From an uncultured Verrucomicrobiota bacterium (GTDB lineage: Bacteria > Verrucomicrobiota > Kiritimatiellia > RFP12 > UBA1067): DNA of 9,637 bases. The number at the start of each line of letters is the position of its first letter. Within the stretch, counting starts at the first letter, position 1. The position numbers and the translations under genes were made by a program. Positions 7,230 through 9,637 of this stretch are shown here, piece by piece. Below the pieces are notes generated by a model. That model ran no database searches and had not been told where the DNA came from. It worked only from the letters and a program-made list of their open reading frames with translations. The stretch covers positions 1-9,637 of the forward strand of contig CAMZDY010000039.1 of NCBI GenBank assembly GCA_947305585.1, in the 5' to 3' direction.

Positions 7230-7769
7230 ATGGGCGGCGAAATGGGCAACCGGGAAAAGGCGTTGGCGGCCACGCTCGTGATGGCGGTGCTCTATGCGGT
7301 GGCGGCCGGAGTGTGGTTCTTCCATTCGCAGACGGCGTGGAGCCGGGCGAAAAAGCAGTATCTCAAGGCGGTGGACGCGTACGAGCGCGAGTGCAAGCTC
7401 ATCAACGAGCGCAACAAATGGACCGAGGCCTACGAGGCGGAGAAGGCCGCCATGCCCACCTTCGCGTCCGGCAAGGCCACCGACACCACCTGGCTCAAGC
7501 TGATGGACACCCTGGCCGAGAAGCACCACATCGCGATCAGCCAGCGCCAGAGCGGCAAGGAAGTGGAGTCGGGCGACGTGCTGGAACTGCCGATCGACGT
7601 GAAGAATTGGGAGGGGAGTCTCGAAAGTCTCGTCAAGTTCATGCACGAGCTGGAGAACACGTCCGACGGGATGTTCGACATCCGGAGTCTCAATTTCAAA
7701 CCTAGCAGCAAGAAGGGGTACTTGAAGGGGTCGTTCGTGCTGACTTGCGCCTACATGAGGGAGGAATGA
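7230..7769 (+). CDS. PilO/GspM-like inner-membrane protein
   Basis: A 179-residue bitopic membrane protein. It has a short cytoplasmic N terminus, a membrane segment at about residues 11-30 (ALAATLVMAVLYAVAAGVWF), a predicted coiled coil at about 35-72, and a small periplasmic alpha/beta domain. The latter has the PilO/GspM pattern: LMDTLAEKHHIAISQ (91-105), then LPIDVKNWEGSLESLVKFMHELE (120-142), then IRSLNFKPSS and a final strand GSFVLTCAYM. In type II secretion and type IV pili such proteins pair with the PilN/GspL periplasmic domain, which fits the gene directly upstream. The ATG at 7230 begins 1 nt after the previous stop and has GGGAGG (7215-7220) 9 nt upstream; an in-frame ATG at 7242 is less well placed. 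Sequence similarity in this family is low, so the call rests on topology, pattern and context. Confidence 0.72.
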   Translation: MGGEMGNREKALAATLVMAVLYAVAAGVWFFHSQTAWSRAKKQYLKAVDAYERECKLINERNKWTEAYEAEKAAMPTFASGKATDTTWLKLMDTLAEKHHIAISQRQSGKEVESGDVLELPIDVKNWEGSLESLVKFMHELENTSDGMFDIRSLNFKPSSKKGYLKGSFVLTCAYMREE

Positions 7770-7776
7770 GATGATT
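7760..7776 (+). promoter_or_regulatory. Ribosome binding site and alternative upstream start for the secretin
   Basis: GGAGG at 7760-7764 lies 6 nt before an ATG at 7771. This ATG is in frame with the secretin (27 codons upstream of the ATG at 7852) with no intervening stop. The extension would read through the heptamer repeat and contain the peptide IYDLRFK twice. The second start has GGAGG at 7840-7844, 7 nt before ATG 7852. Both starts are well formed; the downstream one gives the better signal peptide. Confidence 0.55.
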
Positions 7777-7828
7777 TATGATTTAAGATTTAAGATTTAT
7801 GATTTAAGATTTAAGATTTGCGATTCGA
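7773..7828 (+). repeat. Heptanucleotide tandem repeat before the secretin gene
   Basis: Eight consecutive 7-nt units starting with GATT: GATTTAT, GATTTAA, GATTTAA, then the same three again, then the degenerate GATTTGC and GATTCGA. The unit pattern gives a 21-nt super-period. The array is strongly AT-rich against the surrounding 60-65% GC. It contains two TATGAT words (7777-7782, 7798-7803) that are 5/6 matches to a -10 box but have no good -35. Dispersed heptamer arrays of this look occur between genes in various bacteria (recollection, not searched). Confidence 0.9.
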
Positions 7829-7851
7829 TCACCAAGGCTGGAGGTCCGATC

Positions 7852-9637
7852 ATGAAATATGCGATTTTGGGTTTGGCATTGATGGCGTCCGGGCTGGTTG
7901 TGGCCCAGGAACCGGAGAAGAGCAAGGCGGCACCGCCCTTGAACTGGGACGGCGCGGCGGTGGATATAGTGCTCCAGGCCTACGCGGAGAGTCTCAACAA
8001 GATCATCCTCAAGGATCCGGGCGTGCCCAACGCCACCATCAGCCTCAAGGCGCGCGACGGCCAGCGGCTGACGCTCGAGGAATATCTGGAGGCCATCGAG
8101 GTGGTGCTGGAGATGAACGGCGTGCACGTGGAGCCCTACGGCGAAAAGTTCATCCGCGCCATTCCGCGCAGCAAGGCCCGCAAGGAGGGCATCCCGCTCA
8201 TCCTCGATCCGGATGCGGAGCTGAAGGATCGCGGCAAGGTGGTGAGCATGATGATTCCTTTCAAGAACATCGCCGTTTCCGAGGCGCAGAAGTTGTTCGA
8301 GGGCTTCAAGAGCGACACGGGCATCCTCCTCGTCTTCGAGCGCACCAATTCGATCCTCGTAACCGACACCGAGCAGAATATCGCCCGGATGATGGAGATC
8401 GCCAAGACGGTGGACGTGGCAAGTCCGGTGCTGGAGGAGGTGTTCGTGCGGCAGATTTTGTTCGCCAGTGTGACCGACGTCAAGACCATCCTCGAAAATA
8501 TCGTGAAGGAAAGCCAGGCGGCGCAGGAGAAGGAGAACGGCAAGGGGGCGGCCAACGCCAGCAACACCATGCCGCAGTTCCCGGGCCGTCCGCCCCGCGA
8601 CCGCATGCGCAACGGTCCCGGCGCCCAGCCGCAGCCCCAGCCGGAAACCGTTGCCGCCAACGAGAGTCTGGTGATGAGCGTGAGCGATGCCGACCGGGGG
8701 ATGATCCGGGGCAAGGTGATCATGATGAGCGACGAGCGGAGCAACAAGCTGATCGTCATCACCCAGCCGTCGAACATGAAATTCTTCGACACGATCATCA
8801 AGCAGATGGACGTGGAGACCACGCCCGACGTGAAGGTGGAGGTGATCCGGCTCAAGTACGCCGACGCCGAAGAGGTGAGCGATATGATCAACGATCTCAT
8901 CGGCAACGCGTCCAATTCGAAGAGTTCCTCCAAGAACAACACGAACCAGAACGCTCAGAAGGGATCGAACGCCAACGTGACGAGCGGGTCGCGACAGACC
9001 ACGACCAAGACTCCCGCCAACACGAAGGCTGGCGAGTCGAAGGCGGGCGAGCTAAGCAAGGACAACGTGGTGGTGCTGGCCGACAAGCGCATCAACGGCC
9101 TTGTCATCATGGCCCGCACGCAGGATATTCCGATTCTCCATCAGATTATTGAATCGATGGATGTCAAGCTCAACCAAGTTTTGATAGAAACGGTGATTAT
9201 CGAGGTAGGATTGAGCGACACTATAAAGACCGGAATCGACTGGGTGCACCAGATTTCTGATAGCCACGCGAAAATGAAAAGTGCGGCAAGTGGTGGTGGC
9301 GGAAGCACTTCGACATTCGGCAAATTGGCTACGATTGCCGGTACAGGAGTTGATGCAGCTTCTGGCGTTCCGGTGAGTTCGGGGCTTAATTATGCTGGGT
9401 TCAGCGATAAGCTCAACCTAGGTATGGTTGTAGAGGCTTCCAAGTCCGATACCCGCACCAAGTATATTGCAAGCCCCATTATCATGACGGTCGACAACAA
9501 GGAGGCGACCATAGAGGCTACGCAAATGCGCTATATGCTGACCGGATTTACGTCATCCGGCACCAGCTATTCCACGATCGCCGTGCCCAACTACGAACAG
9601 AAGGAAATTGGCATCACCATCAAGACTACGCCCAAGA
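7852..9637 (+). CDS. gspD: GspD-type secretin, 3' end cut by window edge
   Basis: The outer-membrane secretin forms the multimeric pore of a type II secretion-like system. The reading frame is open from 7852 through the window end (595 complete codons; C terminus missing). Signal peptide: MKYAILGLALMASGLVVA, with probable cleavage before QEPEK. Periplasmic domains in order: N0 at about 23-100, N1 at 130-192 (PFKNIAVSEAQKLFEGF, SILVTDTEQNI), N2 at 194-320 (ending SNKLIVITQPSNM), and N3 at 326-443 (VIRLKYADAEEVSDMINDLIG, RINGLVIMARTQDI). Two long hydrophilic loops interrupt N2 (about 220-272, Pro/Gln/Asn-rich) and N3 (about 351-403, Ser/Asn/Lys/Thr-rich). The membrane secretin domain begins at about 444 (LIETVIIEVGLSD) and includes YIASPIIMTVDNKEATIEA and KEIGITIKTTPK at the edge. 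Four N domains favour GspD over PilQ. The start is supported by GGAGG 7 nt upstream; a start at 7771 is also possible. GC content falls after about 9120. Neighbours are the GspL-like and GspM-like genes. Confidence 0.92.
   Translation, partial: MKYAILGLALMASGLVVAQEPEKSKAAPPLNWDGAAVDIVLQAYAESLNKIILKDPGVPNATISLKARDGQRLTLEEYLEAIEVVLEMNGVHVEPYGEKFIRAIPRSKARKEGIPLILDPDAELKDRGKVVSMMIPFKNIAVSEAQKLFEGFKSDTGILLVFERTNSILVTDTEQNIARMMEIAKTVDVASPVLEEVFVRQILFASVTDVKTILENIVKESQAAQEKENGKGAANASNTMPQFPGRPPRDRMRNGPGAQPQPQPETVAANESLVMSVSDADRGMIRGKVIMMSDERSNKLIVITQPSNMKFFDTIIKQMDVETTPDVKVEVIRLKYADAEEVSDMINDLIGNASNSKSSSKNNTNQNAQKGSNANVTSGSRQTTTKTPANTKAGESKAGELSKDNVVVLADKRINGLVIMARTQDIPILHQIIESMDVKLNQVLIETVIIEVGLSDTIKTGIDWVHQISDSHAKMKSAASGGGGSTSTFGKLATIAGTGVDAASGVPVSSGLNYAGFSDKLNLGMVVEASKSDTRTKYIASPIIMTVDNKEATIEATQMRYMLTGFTSSGTSYSTIAVPNYEQKEIGITIKTTPK

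Noticed and set aside
7773..7828. CRISPR array or origin iterons
   Set aside because: The units are 7 nt with no spacers, and no cas genes, DnaA boxes or replication genes are nearby. It is a simple heptamer tandem repeat.
7818..9152. A 444-codon plus-strand frame overlapping the secretin
   Set aside because: It lies in another frame, has no signal or domain pattern and is Gly/Arg/Gln-rich. The frame starting at 7852 carries the whole N0-N3-secretin series.

Overview
The window is a GC-rich (roughly 60-65%) stretch of bacterial chromosome with seven protein-coding genes, all on the + strand, packed with short gaps. No RNA genes, insertion sequences, phage genes or CRISPR arrays were seen. 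The combination of a secreted thioredoxin-fold protein carrying an FSGSDWCGWC-type active site, a hom-lysC pair, and a reduced type II secretion/type IV pilus platform running straight into a GspD-like secretin suggests the PVC superphylum (Verrucomicrobia/Kiritimatiellae/Lentisphaerae-like). This is an inference from protein style; no phylogenetic marker is present.

Layout: (1) 3-950, biotin synthase (bioB), whose true 5' end may lie outside the window. (2) 1039-3243, a secreted protein of 734 residues with a charged Lys/Glu/Ala linker and a CGWC thioredoxin-like domain, driven by its own strong promoter. (3) 3344-4651 homoserine dehydrogenase (hom) and 4669-6033 aspartate kinase (lysC), starting from a second promoter nearly identical to the first. 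(4) 6035-7228, a PilM/PilN-like (GspL-like) inner-membrane protein that begins 1 nt after the lysC stop. (5) 7230-7769, a PilO/GspM-like protein. (6) 7852 (possibly 7771) to the window end, a GspD-type secretin cut off by the edge.

Genes 3-7 are spaced like a single transcription unit: gaps of 17, 1 and 1 nt, then 82 nt before the secretin. The entry steps of threonine/methionine/lysine synthesis would therefore be co-transcribed with an envelope secretion machine. The GspL-like and GspM-like proteins would form the inner-membrane assembly platform and the secretin the outer-membrane pore.

The most noteworthy non-coding structures are: two promoters sharing a 16-nt identical extended -10 block, each with its -35 hexamer inside the 3' arm of an inverted repeat that starts just after the upstream stop codon; and a heptanucleotide tandem repeat (GATTTAT/GATTTAA units, 21-nt super-period) between the GspM-like gene and the secretin. 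The repeat is in frame with the secretin and sits behind a second good Shine-Dalgarno/ATG pair, so a repeat-encoded N-terminal extension is possible. Within the secretin gene, GC content drops sharply at about 9120, close to the border between the periplasmic N domains and the membrane-pore domain.
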